Assembly (NCBI RefSeq): GCF_019320115.1
Contig: NC_089583.1
Location: 79,439,928 to 79,503,927, forward strand
Source of the DNA: Miscanthus floridulus
Lineage: Eukaryota > Streptophyta > Magnoliopsida > Poales > Poaceae
DNA: 64,000 bases
Reading direction: 5' to 3'
Shown here: piece by piece, positions 45,463-57,369 of the stretch
Layout of the letters: each line of letters opens with the position of its first letter
Numbering within the stretch: position 1 is the stretch's first letter
Program-made: the position numbers and the translations under genes
The notes under the pieces: generated by a model
What the model was told of the DNA's origin: nothing
What the model saw: the letters and a program-made list of their open reading frames with translations, nothing else
Databases searched by the model: none

Positions 45463-47514
45463 GGTCTATAATTTGACAGAGCAAATATGCCTGAGAAACC
45501 TGCCTCGCTTCTCTCAGGCACGCGGACATATCCCTTTCCTTTTCATTCCCATTTTTGTTCTTTTGAAATCCAGCAGCCATTGTCTCCTCCCGTCTCATTC
45601 TTACCCTATCCTCTATTCCGCGAATGGCATTCTAGAGTTTCCTATTGTTAAATCCTCACTGTTTTTTTTTTGGGTAAATCCAGCACGGAGAGGAACACGG
45701 ACATGACCTTTGAATTGAAACAGGGTTCTGGGTTATTTGAGATCCACCTACACCATCCTCTCTCCCATCCCATGCGCCACCGTCTTGCTCTCTCTTCTAC
45801 GGCAAGATTTGGTTCTCCGACGGCGGATTCGCAGCTTCTTGGTTCCCGGCTGTGGCGTCTCACCTTCTTCCCGGTGTGAAGGCATGTGGAGCACGCATTT
45901 TTTTTTCTAGCACCTCCATATTCAGTTTCCTTCTCGTTGTTGTTGGTACCTATTCCGTTGCCAAAGAATGGAGAGCCTGCAGTTCTCCCTCTTCTTCGCG
46001 CTTTATGGTTGGCTTGGTCGAAGAAAATTTCTTTCCCCTTCAGCAGCATGTCGAATTCGTCGCCCACTTTAGTCACACTGTTTAAATTTGTTCGTAGGCT
46101 TACTGTTCATACTTCTTTTCATTTGGTCTTCTTGAAATCACCCCTTTGATTCTTGGTTGTGTTCTTCTCTCTGTAGGCCAACATCACCGCACTTTGTCTC
46201 TGATATGGATGTTGTCATAAAAATTTCGCTTGTATTCGTATTTGTCAGCAGATATTATTACATCATGCCATGGCAAGCAAGCTAAATGCATTAAAACAAC
46301 TGTATTCCATCCATGACATGCCAAGCATCTTCATGTTAGATTTATTATGCAGAAGCTAAATCTGAAACTCCTAAGTTAGACAACTTTAAAAATACATTTA
46401 TGTGCATTAAATAGAATTTTGTCTTTCCCTTTTTATTTTATATAGGTTTGGCATTTCGAAACTAAAAAAAAAACCTGAGTGCCAGTTTAAAGTATCAACC
46501 ACTCAAAAAGTTCTACTTGTACTCTGAATCTGCACTGAGACCAGCTAGTCCTAGGCGTATGTAAATTAATCTCTATGGCTTGAAACTGAATATTATATCT
46601 TGCAGTTATAGAACAATCCTTGAGTGATATAACTAAAGTTGTACTGGATTTTCTTTGCTGAACTTACCTAAAAGATCAACATTTTAGAATTTACTATGTT
46701 GTTCGTTGAGCAGTCATCTTATTTGTAGTGAAAGATAGCTGCCATACCGTGTATCAATATGGTCCTACTATTTATGTTGGAAAACACCCAAGTTATGTTG
46801 TTAGTAAAGTCACTGAGATACTAATGACAGCTATTAACAGTGTGACACTCTAAAAACAACGCTCTAGAACTTAGTTAGAACTTCAGGAAATAAAAATAAA
46901 CTGCTGCTAGTAATCTACAGTTTATTAGAATTTCAGTTTCATATCAACCTGCTTCATTTTCCTACAAATTAATGCAGGCATTCCCAAAGAATTCATTTTC
47001 CTCATGTATCCTTTTCTGATTTCCTTTCTAACAACTATTTTTCTTTAGTTCTTGAAATGAAGTTGCGAATCAGGTTGCTACTTGGTCTATTAGAACTAGG
47101 TTACGGGCCTGGTTGTCATAGTTTTGTCTTGTAAGTTTTTTTTACATGCCATAGCACTACCAGTTCACTTGCACTGTGTTTTTCACTATCTTGTTAATGC
47201 TAACATCTTATTACTTTGGTCCTCGGAGCTTTAACTTTTAATCACAGTGTAGGTAAGCTACTTGTTCATCTTTGAAAGCACAATTACTTCATATAAGTTT
47301 TTAGTTCATGCTCCATTCCAATTAAACATTTATCGTTATGTTAGTTTATATCTAAAGTTTAGTTAGCATGTACACTTGAAATTTTTCTTTTCTGTCTATT
47401 GTTTCCATATACATGGACTTTTTGAATTGTGCTTGTGGTATAGCTATTTCTTTATTCTTTTATTATTTTATTTAAAGGAAACAGTATTATTTTTAATTAC
47501 ATGTTCAATATATC
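45463..47514. other. Unassigned intergenic sequence
   Basis: About 2 kb with no supported gene. Open frames at 45473-46149 overlap on both strands and match nothing recognised. From about 46180 the sequence is T-rich and intron-like, without repeats I can name. Confidence 0.45.
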
Positions 47515-48723
47515 TGTCGGGTTCATAAACCCGGGGTACCTCGTGGACTAGCTTCCCAGCAAAGGCTCGGCCCAACAGACGACGTTGCGAACAATGTGCA
47601 ACTCCTGGGCCGGTCCAAATACCTAAATGACAGGCCAGAAGGGCGATCTAATCTCCGATCGGAAGGCCTCGCTAAGGAGGAACAACGCTCGCTTCCGACT
47701 CCGGCCCGCCTCTCCGACCGGAAAGGCCTGGCCAAGGAGGAACAGCGCTCGCTTCCGACTCCGGCCTGTCTCTCCGATCGAAAGGCCTGGCCAAACATTG
47801 CTTCCGACTCTGACCCGTGTCTCCGACCGGGGATGCATCGAACCCCTGCTTACAGCTCTTCTCCGACTAGAGCAGTCGGAGCCGACTGGGACCAACCGAT
47901 CACGGACGCCTACTTGGTGAGGACCAGGAAATGGACGGAGCAAGTAAGGCAGGGCACTCAAGTTGACCGCAATACCGAAGATCGTACTCTGCACATCTGC
48001 AGGACAGTAACCGATAGGACATGTCAGAAGGGTGTCCTGCGACCCTACCAGGCATGCCAGAACCCAAGTAGTATTGTGGGCACCGATATTTGCCCTATAG
48101 TGTTGTGGGCGTCATCAACTCTCATACCAGACAAACGTGGTAAGACTCCCCCCACATGCCTCTAGGCATCAACAGTGTTGTGGGCGCTGTCATTTACCAT
48201 ACATGGTGAATACGGTAAAACCTCCCACATGCGTCTAACAACAACAGTGTTATGGGCGCCTACCATCTTCTTGTACCTGATGGCGTAAGCAACAAGACTT
48301 AGTAGCATACGTACTTTCTCTCTCGCTTGTAAGGCCGTCCCCTTCATCTATAAAAGGGGATGCGCTCTCTCCCAACAGGGGGATCCCTGAGTTCACTCAC
48401 ACACAACAATAGAACCACTAGGTTCAAACCTCGAGCACGCTCAAATACTCAGCGCACATAGGAGCTCCTATCATTCTCGGCCCTTCAGACCAGAGTCCGA
48501 CCGAACCTCTTGCACCCCCATCTTACTCCATCTTGTTTGTAACACCACAATAAACTTCGAGCACCTGGGCTCAGGAATAAAGTCACCGATCGACTCAAAC
48601 TGGATGTAGGGCACATTGCTTGAACTAGTATAAACCCTATGTCATTGAGTGCTAGGCCACATCCGATCACAACGTACAACAAAACTACAAATATTTATGT
48701 GTTGGTCACTTTCTGCACCGACA
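47515..48723 (+). repeat. LTR of Tat element D
   Basis: Starts TGTCGGGTTCATAAACCCGG and ends TTTCTGCACCGACA. The U3 part has a repeat of about 70 bp (GGAGGAACA(A/G)CGCTCGCTTC, copies at 47677 and 47737 and a partial copy near 47795). It also has a second repeat with the core AGTGTTGTGGGCG (48070-48260). Confidence 0.85.
48349..48356 (+). promoter_or_regulatory. TATA box of the Tat element D LTR
   Basis: TATAAAAG followed by GGGATGCGCTC, where transcription would start in the LTR. Confidence 0.65.
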
Positions 48724-48742
48724 GTTGGTGCTGTCCATGGGG
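48724..48742 (+). other. Primer-binding region of Tat element D
   Basis: GTTGGTGCTGTCCATGGGG directly follows the LTR end. The probable gag ATG (48737) falls inside this stretch. The tRNA was not identified. Confidence 0.5.
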
Positions 48743-49489
48743 AAGACGCTGTACATTCACACTTTTGGTCATCGGATGGCCCATCTTTCCGCCATCTCCG
48801 CCATGACGGGCTCAGGCGCTATGACTCGCTTTGGCTCACTAGAGTTTCCCATACTCCCACCTATTGGGATGTGGGTTCCACCCATCTTTGAGCCATCCCA
48901 GGCCTTCCTCTTCGGAAGCCTAGTCTTCGTCGCCGACCGGCTCGGCGCGCTCCACCTCCGCGAGGAGGCACCCATCCCGGTGCCCGTCGGAGGGGTGTTG
49001 TCCATCAGCTTCGGGACACCCGACGACTTCAACGATGAGGTGTCCGCGCTTCATTCTAAGCAAACGCTCTGCTCAAACCCCGCTGTGAGTAATGTATATG
49101 TTGTTATTTACTCGCTATTTACTATCTTCCGACGATTATCCAGAGGGACCGCGTTGTCCGCACCACAACCACCGTACGATCGGTTCCCCTATGGCCTCGC
49201 ATCCTCCACGGATGCCTACGCTCGGGGGCTTCAAAGGATGCTAGCGCCGCCCCCTCTCACATCTAAATTCGTGGGAATGGCGAGCTATGCTCCCACCACT
49301 TTCCACGAGCTCCTAGATGACGAGGTTGAGAGCGACGGCTCTAGCATCGGCGACGTGGCACCTAGCCACCGTCTATCCTGCGAGTGCGTTATGACGGACG
49401 CTCTGGGACAGCCGACGGTGGTAGTGGAGTCCTTACAAGCTCACACCCCTCCAGACCCTCATGTAGGGGCCCTCGCGCTCGCACAAGAG
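48737..49489 (+). pseudogene. Tat element D gag N-terminus (interrupted)
   Basis: The open frame starts MGKTLYIHTFGHRMAHLS and shows FGSLVFVADRLGALHLREEA, GVLSISFGTPDDFNDEVSAL, YGLASSTDAYARGLQRML and FHELLDDEVESDGSSIGDVA. It looks like the N-terminal gag region of grass Tat elements and contains no stop for 250 codons. It is cut at 49489 by the inserted LTR. A fall in similarity around 49080-49130 (SNPAVSNVYVVIYSLFTIF) may be an unspliced or altered stretch. Confidence 0.65.
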
Positions 49490-51100
49490 TGTAGCACCTG
49501 GTTTTAAAGACAACCAGATACACACTATATGTGAGCCTAGGAAGTCCAATCTCACATATAGCCACAAATAGGGGTAATATCAAGAGACAATACTTATTAC
49601 ATAACGTATTAGTAAAAAGAAAATAACCTCCGAGTAAAGACAGCGGAAAGTTGACTCTGATCTTCTAGCGAAGACTCCAAATCTACAGGGACGACTGACT
49701 AGTTGACCACAAGCCTAACTCCTTCAAACTAGCAATCTAGTACCCATCCAGGATTTTTATCCAATGTATAGAAAAGTAAAACAAGCGTAAGTACATATCG
49801 TACTTAACAATTATATCATAGGCTTCATGAGGCTCAAAAAGGCTGACACTGGTTTACTGCGATTAGCTTTAATAGAGCATCTTTTAAAGTAATTGGGTGG
49901 CAAAGAATTTATCATTCCCATAAACACATGATCGGGTAAACATGATAATGTATAGCATAAACAGTTGATCATCAGTACCATTATCTATTAGTGATCATCT
50001 CTATTCCATAAGGGTCTAAGGCCGCTCATGACCGTGAGCATGGCTGTTATAACAGTTTTGTACTCTGCAGAGTTTGTACACTTTCATTGTGAGTCGTGAT
50101 TTACCCTTTTGCCCGAGGTAGCTAATCTCTTGACCCACTTTCAAGGAAGGTCGGCAGGGTTCACTATGAAGCCTTTCAAAGGTTCGTCTAACAAGTTAGG
50201 GCCGCTAGGCATATATGGCCTATCTCTAGGAGTGGCACGTGTGGGCATCGCAGCACGGTACACACAACCTAGCAGAAAAGGAAACATACCTTCGTGCGCC
50301 TTAAAGGTAACCACTAACAAGCTAGAAAAGGTCCTCATACTGAGCTAAAGCTAGAGTCATATAGCCCTCACAGCTGTACTGTAAGTCTCGGATGATCGCT
50401 TACAGATAAGTCCTTAGGGAGAGGAATCTGAAGCATTTAGAAAGTAGCTAAACACTCCAGCCCCCTGTTTCCATGTTGCTAAAAAGTCAAGTTTTAATGT
50501 TTATTGCATATATCATTAATTAAGTTACAAGATCATGGTTTTGATTAAGCACTAGCAAAAACTACTCAATGCAATGTCCTAAAGGTTTCAAGGTACAAGA
50601 TATCAAATATCTAGGGTATCCTTACTGACAACAAGGTTGACACATGCAATATGAATTAAGTGATTAAATGTGAATAGGTAACCAGGATAGTCTCATGCTA
50701 TACTTGCCTTACACATCGATCCTTCGATAAGCTTTAATCTTCACGTCCTTCTTCTAGATCACCATGTGTATCTCGCCAACTGGACGTAATCGTAGAACAC
50801 GACACAAACATCCATACACATGCATGCATAGCATACAATTACATCTATATCAGAACAGTACACCAATCATAGAAAAATAAGTAAAAGAGATTGAAACACG
50901 ATTCTACGTATTACTATAAAGCTACGGTTGAAAAGTTACAGCTACCGAGAGATTTGCTTTATACGTGGAAAAGAAAACTATAGGCTTCGTTTATGTTAAC
51001 CATATGAATTCATATATAAAAGATATTTATAAATAATATAGATTAAATTAAGTCAATTTTAGATTTGAATTATAAAACAAAAGTACAATGATTACAGATC

Positions 51101-51136
51101 GGACGACTAATCACGATTAATCGTGATTAGTCGTCC
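51101..51136. repeat. Perfect 36-bp palindrome
   Basis: GGACGACTAATCACGATT followed exactly by its reverse complement. A related half repeats at 51209-51236. Confidence 0.9.
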
Positions 51137-51682
51137 TTATCGTAAAAAGGTGCTCGATAAGGGTCCTCGATTAGTTTGGACCGATTAGAAACCTTATCGT
51201 CCGATAAGTTGCGACTAATCACGATTAGTCGTCCGATCAGACACACATGACGACTAGTTGGGCTAGTATATTCAGCTAAAGAATTCGGCCCAGCTAAAGA
51301 ATTCGGCCCACCTAATAGCTGGCCCATTAGGGTAAGATAAGAGTGAGTGTCTGAGTGACGACTGACGAGTGAAGGAGCTGGCTGCAAGCGCCGCACATGG
51401 CACATTTCTCTCTCGCTCTGGCTCTGCTCTCTCTCGCAGCTTCGTCCGTAGCGGCGCAGCTCCGTCCACGGCCTACAGCTCCCTCGCCGGCGCAGCTCTG
51501 TCCGCGGCCTGCAGCTCCCTCGCCGGCGCTGCTCTGTCCGCGGCCTGCAGCTCCGTCCGCCGGCGCAGCTCGTCCGCGGCCTGCAGCTCTGTCCACAGCG
51601 GCGTAGCTCCGTCCGCCGACGTAGCTCATCCGCCGGCGTAGCTCCGTCTGCAGCGGCGCAGCTCCGTCGGTCAAGCGCCAGG

Positions 51683-51880
51683 GTGCGGACGATCTACGAG
51701 AGCAAGCTCCTGGAGCACGACCCCGAGCGCCACCTCGCCTGTCTCCTCCCCTATCTCGCGCGGACGGTGTTCACGAACAAGGACTGCGGCAAGGGCGAGC
51801 GTGAGGCACAGTGGGCGGTAGAGCAGAGGGCACTCCACGGCCTGAACCAGCTCGCCACCTCCTCCTCCAACCTTCTAGTC
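51683..51880 (+). pseudogene. Captured gene fragment, possibly plasma-membrane H+-ATPase C-terminus
   Basis: Frame reading RTIYESKLLEHDPERHL then ARTVFTNKDCGKGEREAQWA and VEQRALHGLNQ. The part GEREAQWAxxQRxLHGL resembles the autoinhibitory C-terminal region of plant P-type H+-ATPases. The part before about residue 28 does not obviously belong to that family, so two sources may be joined. No start codon of its own, and no sign it is a working gene. Identification is from memory and tentative. Confidence 0.4.
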
Positions 51881-52797
51881 TGTAGCTCTGTCCGCGCCTC
51901 TCACCGACGTCCGCAGCATCAAGATGAGACACCACTCTGCCTCCTCTGCCATGTTTACATATATTTACATCATAATATATATAGTATATACATGGTCGAT
52001 CAGGCCATCTAGGCACAAGGACGACTAAATGTCCGACTAGCCGATTAGACCGATTAGGACCGACTAATCGTCCCTTATCGACGACTAATCGTCCCTTATC
52101 GACTTATCGGTGGTCATACGACTAGCCTCGATAATACGATCTGAAAACATTGCAAAAGTAAAACAAACCATATTTTATGTATAAAACCCAATTGCATAAT
52201 CATTAATCAAGATATGATTTAAACCACGTTATTTCAGAAATATCAATATAGTAAACACTATTACTGACGCGTAAATCTCGTCGCTACGAATCTAATGCAA
52301 CTTGAACGGACTATTTCGGAGTTAGAATGAATAAGTTATGATTTAAACAAGTTTTTCTATAGTTAAATAATAGATTAAATCTACTCATGAATTTCAAGTG
52401 TTGAAAACATGCCTAACAGTTGTATAAATATGTAGATAACGTAAATACGATCGTAACGCAATTTGAACGGGTCAAATTGGACTTAAAACGTAAAAGTTAC
52501 GCATGGAATAAGGTTCAATGGCATTCTTGTAATTAATTGAACCTAATTTTGAATTTAAACAATTAAAATTCTGAATTTAAACGTATTTTTGGACTGCACA
52601 CACTAATTTTGGAAACGATAGGGTCCTAAACGAATAAAAACAGGGCTGAATTGTAATTGGTTTGAACTAGAACGGAGTGCGGGTTGATTACTAAAAACTG
52701 TAGGGACTAAACTGCAAAACACGCGTGGCTTTGACTGCTGGGTTGGCCCGGGTGCTGACTAGGCGAACACGTGGCGGTCGGGTATTGGTGCGGTTGT

Positions 52798-54167
52798 TGA
52801 CACAAAATGTGACGCACTGTGCCTCACACACAGCAAGCCGAAAAGCGTAGCTTCAACCGGGTTCCCGGGTGCTTCGTTATTCGGAAGCGTGCCAGTCAGT
52901 TTGACCTGAAAACTAACAAGGGATAAAACAATTAAATGTCAAACCGGAACATGTCTGGTATTACCCGACAGTTCCACATATACGGCCCTGAAGCCACTTA
53001 CGACGACATACAGCTATAGAGAATTGTCTGCCAATGAGTTCATAAACCATTCAGCTAATAGTAAAATAAATGCACGTGGAGATCTGATTGCCGAATGCAC
53101 GTGCATGGGAAGACACGTTTGAACAAGTGAAACTAATTATGAGTTAATGCATAACCAAGTCCGGCAGTTCAGCCGAATTGGGGTCCATGAAGAAGGAACG
53201 TGCAAATAAAAAACGATTAAACTAATCTAAAACCTGCATCTGCCGCACGACACCTGGTTTTGTTAAAGCTTAAACGTAGTTAATATGCATGAACCCGCGA
53301 CATGTGACAATCTAGATTAGAATAATTCAGCCATTATATGCACACTATCTAGTTGCAAAGGTATTATGAAAAAGCAATGCTCGTTGAAGCACGAATAAAA
53401 TCACAAGAGAGAAAAGGCCGAACAATATCAATCTAGATTGGGCAGAAGTGTGTTACAAATATATATAAAATGTTCCGTAACATGCAACACTGGATAACTT
53501 AATGAATCTATTTAGATTTTGTCATATCTAAAAGAGCCGATAACTATCTTGCTTTTACTGAGCATATTGAGCAAACGCCTGTCGCACGGTATCTACTCAT
53601 AAACAAAGCATAAGCAAAGACTTCTTGATTGTCAAACAAAGATCCGCCGCACGACCATTGAAAACAAACAAGACTACTTGCATCATGTCTAAATCCACCG
53701 CATGATACTAAACATGATAACAAGGTTGTCGAAACTTACGGAGGTCGACGGATCGATGACTCCTCTCGAAGAACTCGACGACACGACAAAAGGACTCGAA
53801 AGTTGGCACGGGGTCGGTTGTATTGATTTGGTTGTGAACCCTTATTACAATGATTGAGGGTCAATATTTATACCCTAGACAAAACACGAGTCCTGAAGGA
53901 CTACGATTTACAAAGGAACCTTAAAATAAACTTGGAAACTCACGATTCCTTACTCTAAACTCTTAGAGTCCTTTACTATTACAACTTTCACCTCTTCGAT
54001 CGGCCTTGCCTGCCATCTTCTGTTTTTCCCAAATGGAATCACCGCCTTCTGGAGTAACCGACCGCAATGCATTTAGCCGACCGCTTGCCTCGTTTGCCGA
54101 ATACCTTTTTTCCCGCACGTGGGTCTACCTGTCATCTTCCAGAATCGACTAAAATCCAGTGTTAACA
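52798..54167 (-). repeat. LTR of the mini element (left, 3' LTR)
   Basis: On the plus strand TGACACAAAATGTGACGCAC to AAATCCAGTGTTAACA. The minus-strand TATA box TATAAATA is at 53882-53875. Differences from the right copy appear to be all transitions. Confidence 0.88.
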
Positions 54168-54183
54168 CATGCCCCCTCAATTT
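54168..54183 (-). other. Polypurine-tract-like sequence of the mini element
   Basis: On the minus strand AAATTGAGGGGGCATG ends at the LTR border. This supports minus orientation for the element. Confidence 0.5.
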
Positions 54184-54318
54184 CGGGATAAAAGTTATTT
54201 TATTCTGAAATTGACCACAAGCTCTTTCATTCTCCTAGGTCATCACCGTTCAAAACCGCAGCCGCTGCCCCAAAAATTCAAGCTTTCAGCGCAACCTCGG
54301 ACCTTCTTCAAATCTTCA

Positions 54319-56052
54319 ATGGCGACCCAGGATGAAATCCCAGAGGTAAACTTTACTTATATTCGGCAACTTTCATTTTATCCTCCCGTTCCTCTTTTGA
54401 TTTACTCCCCTTTGATTTCAATCATCTTTTGAAGGAATACAAGAGCCAGATTTTGATCCCCTATGCTGCCAACCCCGACTCCTATTTCCTTGGCCCAGTG
54501 GGAAATCCTGACCCTTCTGAAATTATTGAGAAGGAAACCCAAAGAATTTCTTTCAAGTCTGGGATTACCTCGCCAAATCGATGGCCAAATACGTTCAAGA
54601 ATTGGCCATTTCCCCCAATCACCGGATGGCGTAACTGGTACAGGAGAATGCTAGAGAAAAGCAGCAGCCACTGGGAAAGTCAGGACATCAGTCATTGTCT
54701 GGAGTTATCTTTAGCAGAGACACCCAGGAATGACTCCCTTCTGATAACAGCTTCTCATTTTTGGTCTGACGCCATCAATGCTTTTATCTTCGGTCATGGT
54801 ATTATGACCATCACTCTAGCCGACGTATTCATGATGACTGGCTTGAATGTGTCATTGCCAGTATATCCCTACAAATACAAAAGCAAAAGTAACCAAAGAG
54901 CCATCAACTCTGGATGTGGATGGGTCAGACATATTCAGAACTACATAAATGCATCTGGCGTCGTTTCTGACAAAGAGTTGAAAGCCTTCATGAATATGTG
55001 GCTATGCAGATTCATCTTCTGTGGAAAATCCAATGAACCAACCCTGAATCACATGGTAATGGCTGAAGACTTAGCTGCAGGCACTCAGATCCCACTAGGC
55101 AAATATCTCTTAGGGTCTGCTTATCATATGATGCATCAGATCACCCTTCAGATGCGCCAAGGTGGAGAAATTTCTTGTGTGAATGGTCCCTGGTGGCTAA
55201 TTCAAATGTGGCTCCAACTATATATGCATCAGATAACCCCTGTGAGCCTCTTCAACCTAAGTTTCCCCTCAGTTAACTATGCTAAAGGCAGCACAGCAAA
55301 GGTTAAGGCTTGTCAGACTTACGGGGAAGCAGCAGCATCTATAAGCATTGATATAGACATTGGTCATTTCTTCAAGCTATTTTTCAAAGGATTCGGCAAT
55401 GTGCTCTGGTTTCCTTACAGAGAAAATGAAGATCTAACTTTGCCCTGCAAGTTCAGCTATGAAATTGGTTGTTCAGGCCAAGAATCCACAGAGATTTTCA
55501 ACTCCTTTATTAAACCTTGCACTTTGCCAGCCGAATTTCATCATGGGAGATTAGTACAATCCACCTATGAATTCTATTATCCAAACATGGTGGCCAGACA
55601 ATTAGGATGTGGCCAACTGCCTCCAAAGTTTCTCTTCTCAACAATCATAAAGTCAAGGGAAGTAATAACAGAAGGAATGGAAGCCAAGAAGGTCTTTGAA
55701 TTAGGATGGGAATTGCCAATATACGAACCATCTCCATTTGGACTAATAGATGTTGCTCATCCCTTCTTTGTTTCTCGGTGGCAAGAATGGCATGCTCATA
55801 TCTTCAATATATCAGTTCATTCTTTATGCAAAAACTTGCAACCCGATTTTGCTTCTGACAGTGAGGTAATTTCATTATGCCCATCATTTCTTGTCCTTGA
55901 ATTCACTTCTCATTTTAACATCTGGTCATGCACAGGATCTTGAGTTTACTCCCCCAGCCAAAGCAATCCAGTACTATTCGGCTGGTCCCAAGCCTGCTCT
56001 GACACAAAATGTGACGCACTGTGCCTCACACACAGCAAGCCGAAAAGCGTAG
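54319..56052 (+). CDS. Plant mobile domain (PMD) protein, intron-containing, C-terminus cut by LTR
   Basis: Exon 1 54319-54345 (MATQDEIPE), intron 54346-54434 (GTAAAC...GAAG), exon 2 54435-55865, intron 55866-55935 (GTAATT...GCACAG), exon 3 from 55936. Exon 3 runs into the LTR at 56000 and stops at TAG 56050-56052. The roughly 540-residue frame has no premature stop. Blocks WYRRMLEKSSSHWES, FWSDAINAFIFGHGIMTITL, ADVFMMTGLNVSLPVY and MWLCRFIFCGKSNEP..., then LAAGTQIPLGKYLLGSAYHM, are those of the aminotransferase-like plant mobile domain family (PF10536). Host relatives (MAIN/MAIL type) act in gene and transposon silencing; TE-borne copies have unknown roles. The native C-terminus was lost at the LTR junction. 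Confidence 0.75.
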
Positions 56053-57369
56053 CTTCAACCGGGTTCCCGGGTGCTTCGTTATCCGGAAGCGTGCCAGTCA
56101 GTTTGACCTGAAAACTAACAAGGGATAAAACAATTAAATGTCAAACCAGAACATGTCTGGTATTACCCGACAGTTCCACATATACGGCCCTGAAGCCACT
56201 TACGACGACATACAGCTATAGAGAACTGTCTGCCAATGAGTTCATAAACCATTCAGCTAATAGTAAAATAAATGCACGTGGAGATCTGATTGCCGAATGC
56301 ACGTGCATGGGAAGACACGTTTGAACAAGTGAAACTAATTATGAGTTAATGCATAACCAAGTCCGGCAGTTCAGCCGAATTGGGGTCCATGAAGAAGGAA
56401 CGTGCAAATAAAAAATGATTAAACTAATCTAAAACCTGCATCTGCCGCACGACACCTGGTTTTGTTAAAGCTTAAACGTAGTTAACATGCATGAACCCGC
56501 GACATGTGACAATCTAGATTAGAATAATTCAGCCATTATATGCACACTATCTAGTTGCAAAGGTATTATGAAAAAGCAATGCTCGTTGAAGCACGGATAA
56601 AATCACAAGAGAGAAAAGGCCGAACAATATCAATCTAGATTGAGCAGAAGTGTGTTACAAATATATATAAAATGTTCCGTAACATGCAACACTGGATAAC
56701 TTAATGAATCTATTTAGATTTTGCCATATCTAAAAGAGCCGATAACTATCTTGCTTTTACTGAGCATATTGAGCAAACGCCTGCCGCACGGTATCTACTC
56801 ATAAACAAAGCATAAGCAAAGACTTCTTGATTGTCAAACAAAGATCCGCCGCACGACCATTGAAAACAAACAAGACTACTTGCATCATGTCTAAATCCAC
56901 CGCATGATACTAAACATGATAACAAGGTTGTCGGAACTTACGGAGGTCGACGGATCGATGACTCCTCTCGAAGAACTCGACGACACGACAAAAGGACTCG
57001 AAAGTTGGCACGGGGCCGGTTGTATTGATTTGGTTGTGAACCCTTATTACAATGGTCGAGGGTCAATATTTATACCCTAGACAAAACACGAGTCCTGGAG
57101 GACTACGATTTACAAAGGAACCTTAAAATAAACTTGGAAACTCACGATTCCTTACCCTAAACTCTTAGAGTCCTTTACTATTACAACTTTCACCTCTTCG
57201 ATCGGCCTTGCCTGCCATCTTCTGTTTTCCCCGAATGGAATCACCGCCTTCTGGAGTAACCGACCGCAATGCATTTAGCCGACCGCTTGCCTCGTTTGCC
57301 GAATACCTTTCTTCCCGCACGTGGGTCTACCTGTCATCTTCCAGAATCGACTAAAATCCAGTGTTAACA
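56000..57369 (-). repeat. LTR of the mini element (right, 5' LTR)
   Basis: TGACACAAAATGTG to CCAGTGTTAACA. The minus-strand TATA box is at 57074-57067. The sequence next to its internal end (minus strand GAGCAGGCTTGGGACCAGCC) is coding sequence of the PMD gene, so the primer-binding site has been deleted. Confidence 0.88.

Larger units (their letters stand above)
47515..49489 (+). mobile_element. Tat-lineage element D: 5' LTR and gag start
   Basis: A 1,209-bp LTR, a primer-binding region and the first 250 codons of gag, cut off by the Tekay-type LTR at 49490. The LTR belongs to the same family as the fragment at 13290-13718. The rest of the element is not seen in the window. Confidence 0.8.
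51095..52143. mobile_element. Inverted-repeat element carrying gene-like sequence
   Basis: Ends CAGATCGGACGACTA and (reverse complement) CAGATCGTATTATCGAG, with many CGACTAATC/GATTAGTCG repeats near both ends. The 8-bp flanks do not match clearly. The interior (51360-51960) is GC-rich and contains a tandem repeat (CGGCCTGCAGCTC, CTCGCCGGCG) followed by a protein-like segment. The form suggests a hAT-like Pack-type element, but the superfamily is uncertain. Confidence 0.55.
52798..57369 (-). mobile_element. Mini LTR element whose only gene is an antisense PMD gene
   Basis: Two 1,370-bp LTRs (52798-54167, 56000-57369) with about 1.3% difference by hand count enclose 1,832 bp. Orientation is minus: read that way the LTR is TGTTAACA...TTTTGTGTCA, has a TATA box, and the sequence before the 3' LTR is purine-rich (TTGAGGGGGCATG). 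No gag, pol or standard primer site remains. The only gene lies on the plus strand, opposite to the element. This matches the antisense-gene layout of Tat elements with everything else deleted. The 5-bp flanks (GTTGT, GCGAT) do not match. Confidence 0.7.

Noticed and set aside
42270..45470. 8-bp target duplication of the hAT element
   Set aside because: AGTGTAGC and GGTCTATA share only four of eight bases, so I do not claim it; borders rest on the inverted ends only.
45473..46149. Possible host exon with overlapping frames
   Set aside because: Frames on both strands, no recognised domain and no supported splice structure.
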